A DNA stretch of 6,958 nt from the NCBI GenBank assembly GCA_947628385.1, contig CANQZS010000100.1, positions 1 through 6,958 of the forward strand. The letters run 5' to 3'. This DNA comes from an uncultured Clostridia bacterium. GTDB lineage: Bacteria > Bacillota > Clostridia > Oscillospirales > Ruminococcaceae. Position 1 is the first letter of the stretch; the number at the start of each line of letters is the position of its first letter. The notes under the pieces were generated by a model, which was not told the DNA's origin, searched no databases, and worked only from the letters and a program-made list of their open reading frames with translations. The position numbers and the translations under genes were made by a program. Below, in pieces: positions 1-5,420 of the stretch.

Positions 1-1
1 C

Positions 2-1279
2 TGCGTTGCAGTATGTAATGCAAATCAGGGCGTAGGCGTTATCGGCGCAAACGAGAGAGGCTTCAAGACCCACATTAGCTCCGCATTCGAGCTTGGTCTT
101 GGCGAAACGAGCTGTATCTCCTGCGGACAGTGTATCTCTGTATGTCCCGTTGGAGCTATCACTGAAAAGGACGATACCTCCAAGGTGCTTGACGCTATCG
201 CCGATGAAAAGAAATTCGTTATCGTACAGACCGCTCCCGCAGTACGCGCAGGTCTGGGCGAGGAATTCGGCTATCCTATGGGAACCAATGTTGAGGGCAA
301 AATGGCTGCCGCTCTCAGACGTATCGGCTTTGATAAGGTATTCGACACCGACTTCGGCGCAGACCTTACGATCATGGAGGAAGCTACAGAGCTTGTTGAA
401 CGCGTAAAGAACGGCGGAAAGCTCCCGATGATAACCTCCTGCTCACCCGGCTGGGTAAAATACTGCGAGCACTACTTCCCCGATATGATAGAAAATCTTT
501 CCTCCTGCAAGTCTCCTATGCAGATGTTCGGCGCAACAGCAAAGACATACTATGCCCAGAAGCTGAATATTGATCCTAAGGACATGGTAGTAGTTGCCGT
601 AATGCCCTGCACAGCAAAGAAATTTGAGATAGGCAGAGACGACGAAAGCGCGGCGGGCGTTCCTGACGTTGATATTTCTATCACCACAAGAGAGCTTGCA
701 CGTCTTATCAAGAGATGCGGAATCAAGTTCACCGAGCTGCCCGATGAGAAGTTCGACGAGCCTCTGGGAATTTCCACAGGCGCAGGCGTTATCTTCGGCG
801 CAACAGGCGGCGTTATGGAAGCTGCTCTCCGTTCGGCAGTCAAGTTCATTACCGGTGAGGAAGCCGGAAATATCGACTTTACCGAAGTCCGCGGCACACA
901 GGGTATCAAGGAAGCCTCCTACAAGGTCGGCGATCTTGACATCAAGGTAGCGGTTGCTTCCGGAACAGCAAACGCTGCTGAGCTTCTCAGAAAGGTACAA
1001 AAGGGTGAATCAGACTACACATTCATTGAGATCATGGGTTGTCCCGGCGGCTGTGTAAACGGCGGCGGTCAGCCTCAGGTACCTGCTTCCGTCCGCAACT
1101 TTGAGGACGTTAAAGCTATCCGTGCAAAGGCACTGTACGATCAGGACGCTGCAATGGAACACAGACGTTCACATGAGAATCCTGCTATTCAGGAGCTTTA
1201 CAAGGAATTCTTTGAGAAGCCGGGAAGTCACAAGGCACACGAAGTTCTTCACACGAGCTACGTAAAAAGAGGTCTTTGA
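2..1279 (+). CDS. hydA: [FeFe]-hydrogenase catalytic subunit (HydA/HndD-like), 5'-truncated by the window edge
   Basis: Catalyses reversible H2 production or oxidation in the cytoplasm at an H-cluster, using ferredoxin and/or NAD(P)H as electron partner. The frame is open from the left edge, so about 425 C-terminal residues are visible; multi-cluster enzymes of this type are usually about 580 residues, so roughly 155 are missing. Numbering from nt 2: a partial Cys cluster (CVAVC) at the very start, then a complete 4Fe-4S motif CxxCxxCxxxCP at residues 38-49 (nt 113-148), then the H-cluster motifs: L1 TSCSPGW at 145-151, L2 MPCTAKKFE at 201-209, and L3 ExMGCPGGCxNGGGQP at 343-358. The last 65 or so residues match the small-subunit domain fused at the C terminus. 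L1 has Ser148 where most active enzymes have the proton-relay Cys. Architecture and L1 resemble HndD-type subunits of electron-bifurcating complexes, but no partner subunit lies in the window, so bifurcation is inference. A strong terminator follows, so it is the last gene of its unit. Confidence 0.96.
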   Translation, partial: CVAVCNANQGVGVIGANERGFKTHISSAFELGLGETSCISCGQCISVCPVGAITEKDDTSKVLDAIADEKKFVIVQTAPAVRAGLGEEFGYPMGTNVEGKMAAALRRIGFDKVFDTDFGADLTIMEEATELVERVKNGGKLPMITSCSPGWVKYCEHYFPDMIENLSSCKSPMQMFGATAKTYYAQKLNIDPKDMVVVAVMPCTAKKFEIGRDDESAAGVPDVDISITTRELARLIKRCGIKFTELPDEKFDEPLGISTGAGVIFGATGGVMEAALRSAVKFITGEEAGNIDFTEVRGTQGIKEASYKVGDLDIKVAVASGTANAAELLRKVQKGESDYTFIEIMGCPGGCVNGGGQPQVPASVRNFEDVKAIRAKALYDQDAAMEHRRSHENPAIQELYKEFFEKPGSHKAHEVLHTSYVKRGL

Positions 1280-1300
1280 TATTATTATCTGAAAAGATAC

Positions 1301-1333
1301 AAAAACGTCTGCGGGAGACCGCAGACGTTTTTT
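1301..1333 (+). terminator. Intrinsic terminator of the hydrogenase gene
   Basis: A perfect 9-bp GC-rich stem (CGTCTGCGG at 1306-1314 pairing with 1319-1327) is capped by a GAGA (GNRA-type) loop. It is extended by five A-T pairs (1301-1305 with 1328-1332) and ends in a run of six T. It starts 22 nt after the hydrogenase stop codon. The A tract on the left also gives it some potential to act on the opposite strand. Confidence 0.95.
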
Positions 1334-1351
1334 GTTAGGGAGAGATCGGTC

Positions 1352-1391
1352 CTCTGCCGGAACCGTCACAGCTTTTCCCGTTCCGGAAGAG
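1352..1391. repeat. Imperfect inverted repeat in the hydrogenase 3' intergenic region
   Basis: Arms CTCTGCCGGAAC (1352-1363) and GTTCCGGAAGAG (1380-1391) pair over 12 positions with a single mismatch around a 16-nt loop. On the plus strand a moderately T-rich stretch (GCCTTTCTTT) follows, so it could be a backup terminator. On the minus strand no T tract follows it. It could also be a dispersed intergenic element; that cannot be judged from one copy. Confidence 0.6.
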
Positions 1392-1460
1392 CCTTTCTTT
1401 GATATTAAACTTCTTTTCCGCTTGATATTATTATGCGCCCCAAGTAAGATCAGATACAAT

Positions 1461-1485
1461 GAAAATTTTTCAATGAAAAATTTTC
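1461..1485 (-). terminator. AT-only palindrome, possible terminator of the minus-strand gene
   Basis: GAAAATTTTT (1461-1470) and its exact reverse complement (1476-1485) flank a 5-nt spacer, 11 nt beyond the stop codon of the minus-strand membrane protein gene. The position suits a transcription end, but the stem contains almost no G-C pairs and no clear U tract follows on the minus strand, so termination activity is doubtful. A separate small palindrome, CAAGCT-AA-AGCTTG (1492-1505), overlaps the stop codon itself. Confidence 0.35.
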
Positions 1486-1495
1486 CCATTTCAAG

Positions 1496-2239
1496 CTAAA
1501 GCTTGCTTCTGTAGGGGTTACGCTCAGGCTCCTTATATCTGTCCGGAAGCCTCTGCGGACGCTTTACGTTTTTCGCTATCTCAAGCATCTCATTCCTGAA
1601 TGCCTGTCTGCGGAGCTCGCGCTGACGGCTTTTCCCCGCGCAATGGTCTATGTGATCCGCTATCCTGTCGCCGAATGTGTAAAAATCCGTTATATCAACG
1701 GAATCTACGTTCTTTCCCCCGTTTTCATTGTACCACCAGCGGTCAAAGGAGATCCCGTCATCGGTTTTATGATAGCTTATCCAGCTTGCGTCCTCATGGA
1801 AATACCTTGCCTTTGTCTTTATGGTAAGATGGTTGCGTATACATTCCACATTCTCAACGTCGGCAAGGTCGATGACCCACATTTTTTTGTAATGCACCCA
1901 TTTGCCGTCAATATACGCGCTGCGGCTGTGCTGCGACACTACCATGACCGAGCCGGAGATCTGTATGTAGGTGTTTTCCCTATGAGCCTTTATAAGTATG
2001 TCCTCCATTATGGAGCCTATAAGACATACTACGGCTCCATATGCCGTGGAAGCATACGCCGCATAGAAAATAGTAAGGTAGACCTCCTGCGGCACATCGG
2101 CGTCAAGATATATAACAAATACTACAACCACGGCAAGCAGCGAGATCAGCACGGTAAGCGCAGGTATAGACGCAAGAAATATACGTCGGCTGTATCTTGC
2201 CGCAAGACGCTTTTCACTTACTCGTATCATTCTGCGCAC
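1496..2239 (-). CDS. Two-helix membrane protein of unknown function, GTG start
   Basis: I do not recognise this family. The 247-residue product has a short basic N terminus and two strongly hydrophobic segments at about residues 20-45 and 53-78. A mixed, probably beta-rich soluble part follows at about 80-200, rich in Trp and Tyr, and then a highly basic tail (about 205-247, many Arg/Lys). The two-helix hairpin followed by a soluble domain recalls small membrane proteins with PH-like cytosolic domains, but that is only a resemblance. The start at GTG (2239) is chosen because an AGGAGG at 2254-2249 lies nine nt upstream. The in-frame ATG three codons later (2230) is too far from it. A longer reading from 2401 would translate through an extended -10 promoter and is unlikely. 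It is transcribed divergently from the PilZ operon and shows no obvious functional link to it. Confidence 0.8.
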   Translation of the reverse strand: MRRMIRVSEKRLAARYSRRIFLASIPALTVLISLLAVVVVFVIYLDADVPQEVYLTIFYAAYASTAYGAVVCLIGSIMEDILIKAHRENTYIQISGSVMVVSQHSRSAYIDGKWVHYKKMWVIDLADVENVECIRNHLTIKTKARYFHEDASWISYHKTDDGISFDRWWYNENGGKNVDSVDITDFYTFGDRIADHIDHCAGKSRQRELRRQAFRNEMLEIAKNVKRPQRLPDRYKEPERNPYRSKL

Positions 2240-2247
2240 AGCGCGCC

Positions 2248-2254
2248 ACCTCCT
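2248..2254 (-). promoter_or_regulatory. Ribosome binding site deciding the GTG start of the membrane protein gene
   Basis: Read on the minus strand this is AGGAGGT, a near-perfect anti-16S match. The nine-nt spacing to GTG at 2239 is good, whereas the ATG at 2230 would be 18 nt away. Confidence 0.8.
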
Positions 2255-2296
2255 AAGGAAAAATCGTTCAGCCGCTCCCCGCAAGTCTGTGCAAAA

Positions 2297-2313
2297 CAAA
2301 ACCAAAGGTTTTG
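2297..2313. other. Small hairpin in the 5' leader of the membrane protein gene
   Basis: CAAAACC and GGTTTTG form a perfect 7-bp inverted repeat with a 3-nt loop, about 25-40 nt downstream of the predicted minus-strand transcription start and about 60 nt before the start codon. On the minus strand it is followed by TTTTG, so it could be a weak attenuator or an RNA-stabilising stem. No known riboswitch pattern was recognised. Confidence 0.4.
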
Positions 2314-2342
2314 TCCGGCTCGGCAAGCTGATATATGTATTT

Positions 2343-2371
2343 ATTATAACATTTTTTTGCGGAATTGTACA
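2343..2371 (-). promoter_or_regulatory. Sigma-A-type promoter for the minus-strand membrane protein gene
   Basis: On the minus strand an exact TATAAT (2348-2343) is preceded by the extended element TGT (TGTTATAAT). At 17-nt spacing lies TGTACA (2371-2366), four of six matches to the -35 consensus. The expected start near 2336 gives a leader of about 97 nt before the GTG codon. Confidence 0.75.
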
Positions 2372-2450
2372 TAGTAAATTTGATTTTACAGTAATTTTCA
2401 CAAAAATATAATGAAATATGAAATAAATTTCACAATATAAAAAAATTCTA

Positions 2451-2479
2451 TTGCAAAAGAGAAAAAAATTTTGTATAAT
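2451..2479 (+). promoter_or_regulatory. Sigma-A-type promoter of the PilZ-ParA-ComFB-SfsA operon
   Basis: TTGCAA (2451-2456, four of six matches to -35) and an exact TATAAT (2474-2479) are separated by 17 nt. The upstream stretch 2400-2450 is very A/T-rich with A tracts, resembling an UP element. The expected start near 2485 leaves a leader of about 25 nt, just enough for the GGAGG (2499-2503) that sits six nt before ATG 2510. Confidence 0.8.
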
Positions 2480-2509
2480 ATATTTAAGTATCAGTATCGG
2501 AGGTTCGTA

Positions 2510-3166
2510 ATGATAAATAAAGATAAAATAAACAGGGTGCTAATATATAATTCATTGGGGAGAATGATAATTTCTACGGACGAAGTTTTCTTTCCAAAGG
2601 ATTTCTTTAAGATCAAAGGATCAGAACTCGTTATGCTCAAGGGCAGCGATTTTCCGGTGATCGCCAAGGGCGAGGAGATCGACGCCATATTTGAATACAT
2701 AACCGGAGACAGAATAAAATATCATACGGTCATAGACCTCTGTACGGAATATCAGGTGAATTTTCATGTGTCCGACGGCGAGCTTTTGCAGGAACGCCGC
2801 AGGAGCTTCAAGGTAACGGTGGATTTCGACGGAATGTCTCCGTTCTATATTCGCGGCGAGGAAATGTTCTCCTTTGAGGACCCCATAGAGCTCCATTTTA
2901 TAAACCTTAACCTCGGAGGAGTGCTCTTTGCATCAAATTCTGACTTTGAACCGGGAGATCAGGTAATGCTCCACTTCTTTGACGGCGAAATGCAGGTGCT
3001 TGCCGAAGTCCTGCGCGTGCAAAAGGACGATAAGGGAAATATTGTGGGCTACGGATGCCAGTTCCTCAACGTCAACCAGACTCAGGAGGAAAAGCTTGCA
3101 AGATTCGTTTTTGACTGTCAGGTCGCGGAACGCAAGCGAGCCGCTGCCAAAAAAGCAAAGCGCTGA
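2510..3166 (+). CDS. PilZ-domain protein, YcgR-like (putative c-di-GMP effector)
   Basis: The 218-residue protein has the two-part layout of YcgR-like proteins: an N-terminal beta domain (about 1-93) and a C-terminal PilZ domain (about 94-205), ending in a Lys/Arg-rich tail. PilZ proteins bind c-di-GMP through RxxxR and (D/N)xSxxG and pass the signal to motility, pilus or surface-polysaccharide machinery. Here the first motif reads ERRRSFKV (95-102), so it is R97xxxK101 rather than RxxxR. The second reads NLNLGG (132-137), with Asn in place of Ser. The fold assignment is good, but ligand binding may be weakened or lost. The start at ATG 2510 is set by GGAGG at 2499-2503; an upstream TTG at 2471 would overlap the promoter -10. 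It is first in the operon, and the ParA-type ATPase begins 34 nt after its stop. Confidence 0.85.
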   Translation: MINKDKINRVLIYNSLGRMIISTDEVFFPKDFFKIKGSELVMLKGSDFPVIAKGEEIDAIFEYITGDRIKYHTVIDLCTEYQVNFHVSDGELLQERRRSFKVTVDFDGMSPFYIRGEEMFSFEDPIELHFINLNLGGVLFASNSDFEPGDQVMLHFFDGEMQVLAEVLRVQKDDKGNIVGYGCQFLNVNQTQEEKLARFVFDCQVAERKRAAAKKAKR

Positions 3167-3200
3167 ACAACAATATTTTTTCAAGGAAGCTGATAAAGCT

Positions 3201-3983
3201 ATGGCGAATATAATCGTTGTTACAAATCAAAAGGGCGGCGTTGGAAAAACCACGACATGCGCCGCGCTCGCAGGAATCTTCGTGAGCAGAGGAAAACGCG
3301 TTCTTGCGATAGATATGGATCCACAGGGGAATCTTTCCTTTTCGCTGGGCGCTGAGGATACCGGCTATACTATCCATGACGTTATGACCGGAGAGTGCAG
3401 TATAGGAGATTCCATAAAATCTACTCACATCTGCGACGTCATAACATCAAATATCCTGCTTTCGGGAAGTGAGCTCGAACTTACCAGCGAGCACAGGGAA
3501 TTTATCCTTAAGGATACTCTCAATACGGTCAGAAATATATATGACTATATCATCATTGATACCCCGCCGGCACTCTCGATACTTACGATCAACGCCTATA
3601 CGGCGGCAAACGACCTGATAATCCCCATGACTCCCGAAATACTTTCGCTTCAGGGACTTGCCCAGCTCAGGGAAACTATCCTTGCCGTAAAAAAATACTA
3701 TAACAGAAGACTGAACATACGCGGGATTCTTCTTACAAAGTATGTCAGCCGTCTTGCCCTTTCAAAGGACGTAGAGGAAATGGTCGGGATCGTGGCGGAT
3801 CAGCTCCATACAAAGGTCCTTGACGTCAAGATCTCCGTTTCTGCGGCAGTAGCCGAGGCTCCCGCTCATCAGGAGGTAATAACTAAGTATTCTCCAAGAT
3901 GCAAGGCTGCAAAGGATTATATCCGTCTTGCGGAATCGCTTTATCCGGAGATAGTGGAAAAGGTTCCTGAGCAAAACAGTTAA
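3201..3983 (+). CDS. ParA/Soj-type deviant Walker A ATPase
   Basis: A 260-residue cytoplasmic ATPase of the ParA/MinD superfamily. These dimerise on ATP and position DNA, protein complexes or surface machinery. Visible motifs: deviant Walker A KGGVGKTTT (11-19, signature Lys11), A' motif DMDPQGN (38-44), Walker B region with IIIDTPP (Asp120), and the C-terminal YSPRCKAAKDYIRLAE block typical of Soj-like proteins. No HTH domain precedes the P-loop, so it belongs to the short Soj-like class. The usual Soj segment before 'EAPS' (NVRLSEAP) is replaced here by SVSAAVAEAP, which suggests a divergent partner surface. No ParB gene follows; the neighbours are a PilZ protein (34 nt upstream) and a ComFB-family protein (18 nt downstream). 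An orphan positioning ATPase is therefore more likely than a chromosome partition pair. The start is ATG 3201, preceded by AAGGA at somewhat long spacing. The frame is open further upstream, but only as overlap with the PilZ gene. Confidence 0.93.
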   Translation: MANIIVVTNQKGGVGKTTTCAALAGIFVSRGKRVLAIDMDPQGNLSFSLGAEDTGYTIHDVMTGECSIGDSIKSTHICDVITSNILLSGSELELTSEHREFILKDTLNTVRNIYDYIIIDTPPALSILTINAYTAANDLIIPMTPEILSLQGLAQLRETILAVKKYYNRRLNIRGILLTKYVSRLALSKDVEEMVGIVADQLHTKVLDVKISVSAAVAEAPAHQEVITKYSPRCKAAKDYIRLAESLYPEIVEKVPEQNS

Positions 3984-4001
3984 ATTGAAAGGAGCTTCAT
4001 A

Positions 4002-4403
4002 ATGCCAAGGAACAAAAGCAATAAGACCGAGGCGGTAATGCGGCTGCTTACGGGAGCCGGAACCGCGTCCAACCCGATACTTGACAATAATTTCAAGGAC
4101 GAAAGGATAACCTCTAAAAAAAGGATCGAAAGAATAGGATCCGCCGAAATAGATATTACCGGCGAGCTTGTAAGCGAGCTCCTGCCGCAGGTGCTGGAAA
4201 GATTCAGCTGCTGCCGCTGTCCGAGATGCTATGCCGAAGCAATGTCCGAGGCTCTGGAGGCGATCCCTCCGGCTATGATAAAGATAAGAGGGAAAAACGA
4301 TCTTAAACGTGCGGAATCCATGAAAGAGGAAAGCCGCAAAAAGGTAATGTCCGATCTGGTAAGGATCGCCATAAAGCGGAAAAATCTCGAAAAGCACCGT
4401 TAG
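4002..4403 (+). CDS. ComFB-family protein (late competence development protein-like)
   Basis: A 133-residue protein whose centre matches the ComFB pattern. After an 'ITGELVSELLPQVLERF' helix comes the Cys cluster C70-C71-x-C73-xx-C76, then YAEAMSEALEAIPPAMI (77-93), corresponding to the family's CxCxxC...ALNxLPPxYV. The cysteines may bind metal or form the dimer interface. ComFB is encoded in the comF operon of Bacillus without a firm competence role, and cyanobacterial members have been reported as cyclic-dinucleotide receptors; the latter is from memory. The N-terminal 50 residues are basic, with NxILDxNF-like residues, and the C-terminal 35 residues are a charged Lys/Arg/Glu helix; both lie outside the core domain. 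AAAGGAG eight nt before ATG 4002 fixes the start. It lies 18 nt after the ParA gene and 14 nt before sfsA. The family call is by motif only. Confidence 0.78.
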   Translation: MPRNKSNKTEAVMRLLTGAGTASNPILDNNFKDERITSKKRIERIGSAEIDITGELVSELLPQVLERFSCCRCPRCYAEAMSEALEAIPPAMIKIRGKNDLKRAESMKEESRKKVMSDLVRIAIKRKNLEKHR

Positions 4404-4417
4404 ATCGGAGAGATCAC

Positions 4418-5089
4418 ATGAGATATGATAATATCGTTCAGGGCATTTTTATAGAACGTCCGAACAGGTTCATTGCCTATGCGGATATAAACGGCAGAAC
4501 GGAAAAATGCCACGTCAGAAATACCGGAAGATGTAAGGAGCTTCTGGTAAAGGGCTGTACGGTCTGGCTTGAAAGGTCGGATTCCCCGAAAAGAAGTACG
4601 GGATACGATCTTGTAGCGGTAAAAAAGGGCGAAAGGCTGATAAATATGGACAGTCTTGCGCCGAATAAGGCGGCGGGAGAATTCCTACCAAAGCTTTTTC
4701 CTGATGGGAATATCCGTGCGGAATACGTATACGGAGATTCCCGTTTCGATTTTTATATTGAAACCGGCAAAAGAAAGATACTCCTCGAGGTAAAGGGCGT
4801 GACCCTTGAAAGTGACGGCGCGGCAATGTTTCCGGACGCGCCTACAGAACGCGGGATCAAGCACGTGAACGGGCTTATAAACGCCGTTTCTGAGGGCTTT
4901 GAAGCATATCTTATGTTCGTTATACAAATGAACGGAGTAAAGTATTTTGCGCCGAACATCGAGACCCACCCTCAGTTCGGAGAGGCGCTTGCAAGGGCTT
5001 CCGAACAGGGCGTAAAGCTCCTTGCCTACGACTGCAATGTAACTCCCGAAAGCATGGAGATAAACAAAGAGGTGAAGATCTGTCTATGA
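4418..5089 (+). CDS. sfsA: SfsA family protein (sugar fermentation stimulation protein homologue)
   Basis: A 223-residue, full-length SfsA. Family blocks in order: RPNRFIAY (14-21), HVRNTGRCKELL (32-43), YDLVAV (63-68), EYVYGDSRFDF (102-112), LLEVKGVTLE (122-131), FPDAPTERGIKH (138-149), FVIQMNG, and the closing AYDCNVTP. The E. coli protein was named for stimulating maltose use and has been described as DNA-binding. The D111...E124-x-K126 arrangement agrees with the PD-(D/E)xK nuclease-like fold proposed for the family. The physiological role is still unclear. ATG 4418 follows GGAGAG at good spacing, 14 nt after the ComFB-like gene. Its TGA overlaps the ATG of the next gene by four bases (ATGA), so the two are probably translationally coupled. 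Confidence 0.96.
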   Translation: MRYDNIVQGIFIERPNRFIAYADINGRTEKCHVRNTGRCKELLVKGCTVWLERSDSPKRSTGYDLVAVKKGERLINMDSLAPNKAAGEFLPKLFPDGNIRAEYVYGDSRFDFYIETGKRKILLEVKGVTLESDGAAMFPDAPTERGIKHVNGLINAVSEGFEAYLMFVIQMNGVKYFAPNIETHPQFGEALARASEQGVKLLAYDCNVTPESMEINKEVKICL

Positions 5090-5301
5090 ACTGCGAAAAA
5101 TGTATAAATTATTCCTACGACGAATACAGCGGTACATACTGCTGCCTTGTGGATCTTGACGAGGACGAAATGATGCGCTTCCTCAGCGGAGCTAACGACG
5201 ATTGCCCCTATTTTCGCCTTGACGACGAGTATGGCGTAGAAGAAAGCAGATGTGATTATACAAATCATAGGGAATCTTTGCGGAATTTTGTGCAATTTTG
5301 A
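5086..5301 (+). CDS. Small Cys-rich acidic protein, DUF6472-like
   Basis: A 71-residue cytoplasmic-type protein with no signal or membrane segment. It carries CEKCxxY (Cys3, Cys6), CC at 19-20, the acidic block VDLDEDEMMRFLSG (22-35), and CPYFRLDDEY (40-49). This layout matches, from memory, the short DUF6472 family of Clostridia. The paired cysteines suggest metal binding, but no function is known. Translation is probably coupled to sfsA through the ATGA overlap. It is the last gene of the operon. Confidence 0.8.
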   Translation: MNCEKCINYSYDEYSGTYCCLVDLDEDEMMRFLSGANDDCPYFRLDDEYGVEESRCDYTNHRESLRNFVQF

Positions 5302-5323
5302 GTAAAAAAATCGCTTTACTTTT
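5301..5323 (+). terminator. Weak possible terminator at the operon end
   Basis: AGTAAA (5301-5306) and TTTACT (5315-5320) form a 6-bp AT-rich stem with an 8-nt loop, followed by TTT. It is far weaker than the hydrogenase terminator, and its right arm doubles as a candidate -35 box for the next gene, so read-through into the surface-protein gene is possible. Confidence 0.3.
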
Positions 5324-5356
5324 GGTGGGAAATATGTTATCATTGTATTATATAAT
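5315..5356 (+). promoter_or_regulatory. Promoter region of the FN3-type secreted protein gene
   Basis: The best pair is TTTACT (5315-5320, four of six) with TATCAT (5338-5343, five of six) at 17-nt spacing, with an extended TG at 5335-5336. A second exact TATAAT lies at 5351-5356 but lacks a convincing -35 at 16-18 nt. Either start leaves a leader of about 60-70 nt containing GGGC...GCCC (5360-5363 and 5371-5374) and an A8 run before the GGAGG at 5411-5415. Confidence 0.55.
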
Positions 5357-5420
5357 AATGGGCGTAGTGTGCCCTAAGCTTGGATAAAGGATCAAAAAAA
5401 ACGCTTTTCCGGAGGTTTAT

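Larger units (their letters stand above)
1276..1434. repeat. Short AT-rich direct repeats TTGATATTATTAT
   Basis: The 13-mer TTGATATTATTAT occurs exactly at 1276-1288, overlapping the hydrogenase stop, and again at 1422-1434. A shorter shared core, CTTTGATATTA, occurs at 1274-1284 and 1397-1407. The outer pair brackets the terminator and the inverted repeat. The repeats are low-complexity and short, so chance or a protein-binding site are both possible. No transposase or longer terminal repeat is present. Confidence 0.4.

Noticed and set aside
443..1000. 185-codon minus-strand frame inside the hydrogenase gene
   Set aside because: It is antisense to the conserved H-cluster region, and its Cys-rich product is an artefact of the opposite strand.
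1169..1489. 106-codon minus-strand frame across the hydrogenase 3' end and terminator
   Set aside because: It runs through the intrinsic terminator and the inverted repeat, has no ribosome binding site, and its product is not protein-like.
1643..2374. 243-codon open frame on the plus strand, antisense to the membrane protein gene
   Set aside because: Its product is Tyr/His/Arg-rich with no recognisable motif, there is no ribosome binding site, and it mirrors the minus-strand gene, which has a promoter, a ribosome binding site and sensible membrane segments.
2240..2401. N-terminal extension of the minus-strand membrane protein from an ATG at 2401
   Set aside because: It would translate through an extended -10 promoter (2343-2371) and has no ribosome binding site at 2401. 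The AGGAGG at 2254-2249 with GTG at 2239 explains the start better.
2979..3200. Upstream in-frame extension of the ParA-type ATPase
   Set aside because: It overlaps the PilZ gene in another frame. ParA/Soj proteins begin just before the Walker A motif, as they do from ATG 3201.
3201..3983. Plasmid or prophage partition locus
   Set aside because: No ParB, iteron, origin, integrase or phage gene is present, and the neighbours are chromosomal-type genes such as sfsA.
5357..5420. Riboswitch in the leader of the secreted-protein gene
   Set aside because: I looked for c-di-GMP-I (GEMM) and preQ1 patterns because of the PilZ/ComFB context. The leader is too short for the first and lacks the conserved boxes of either.
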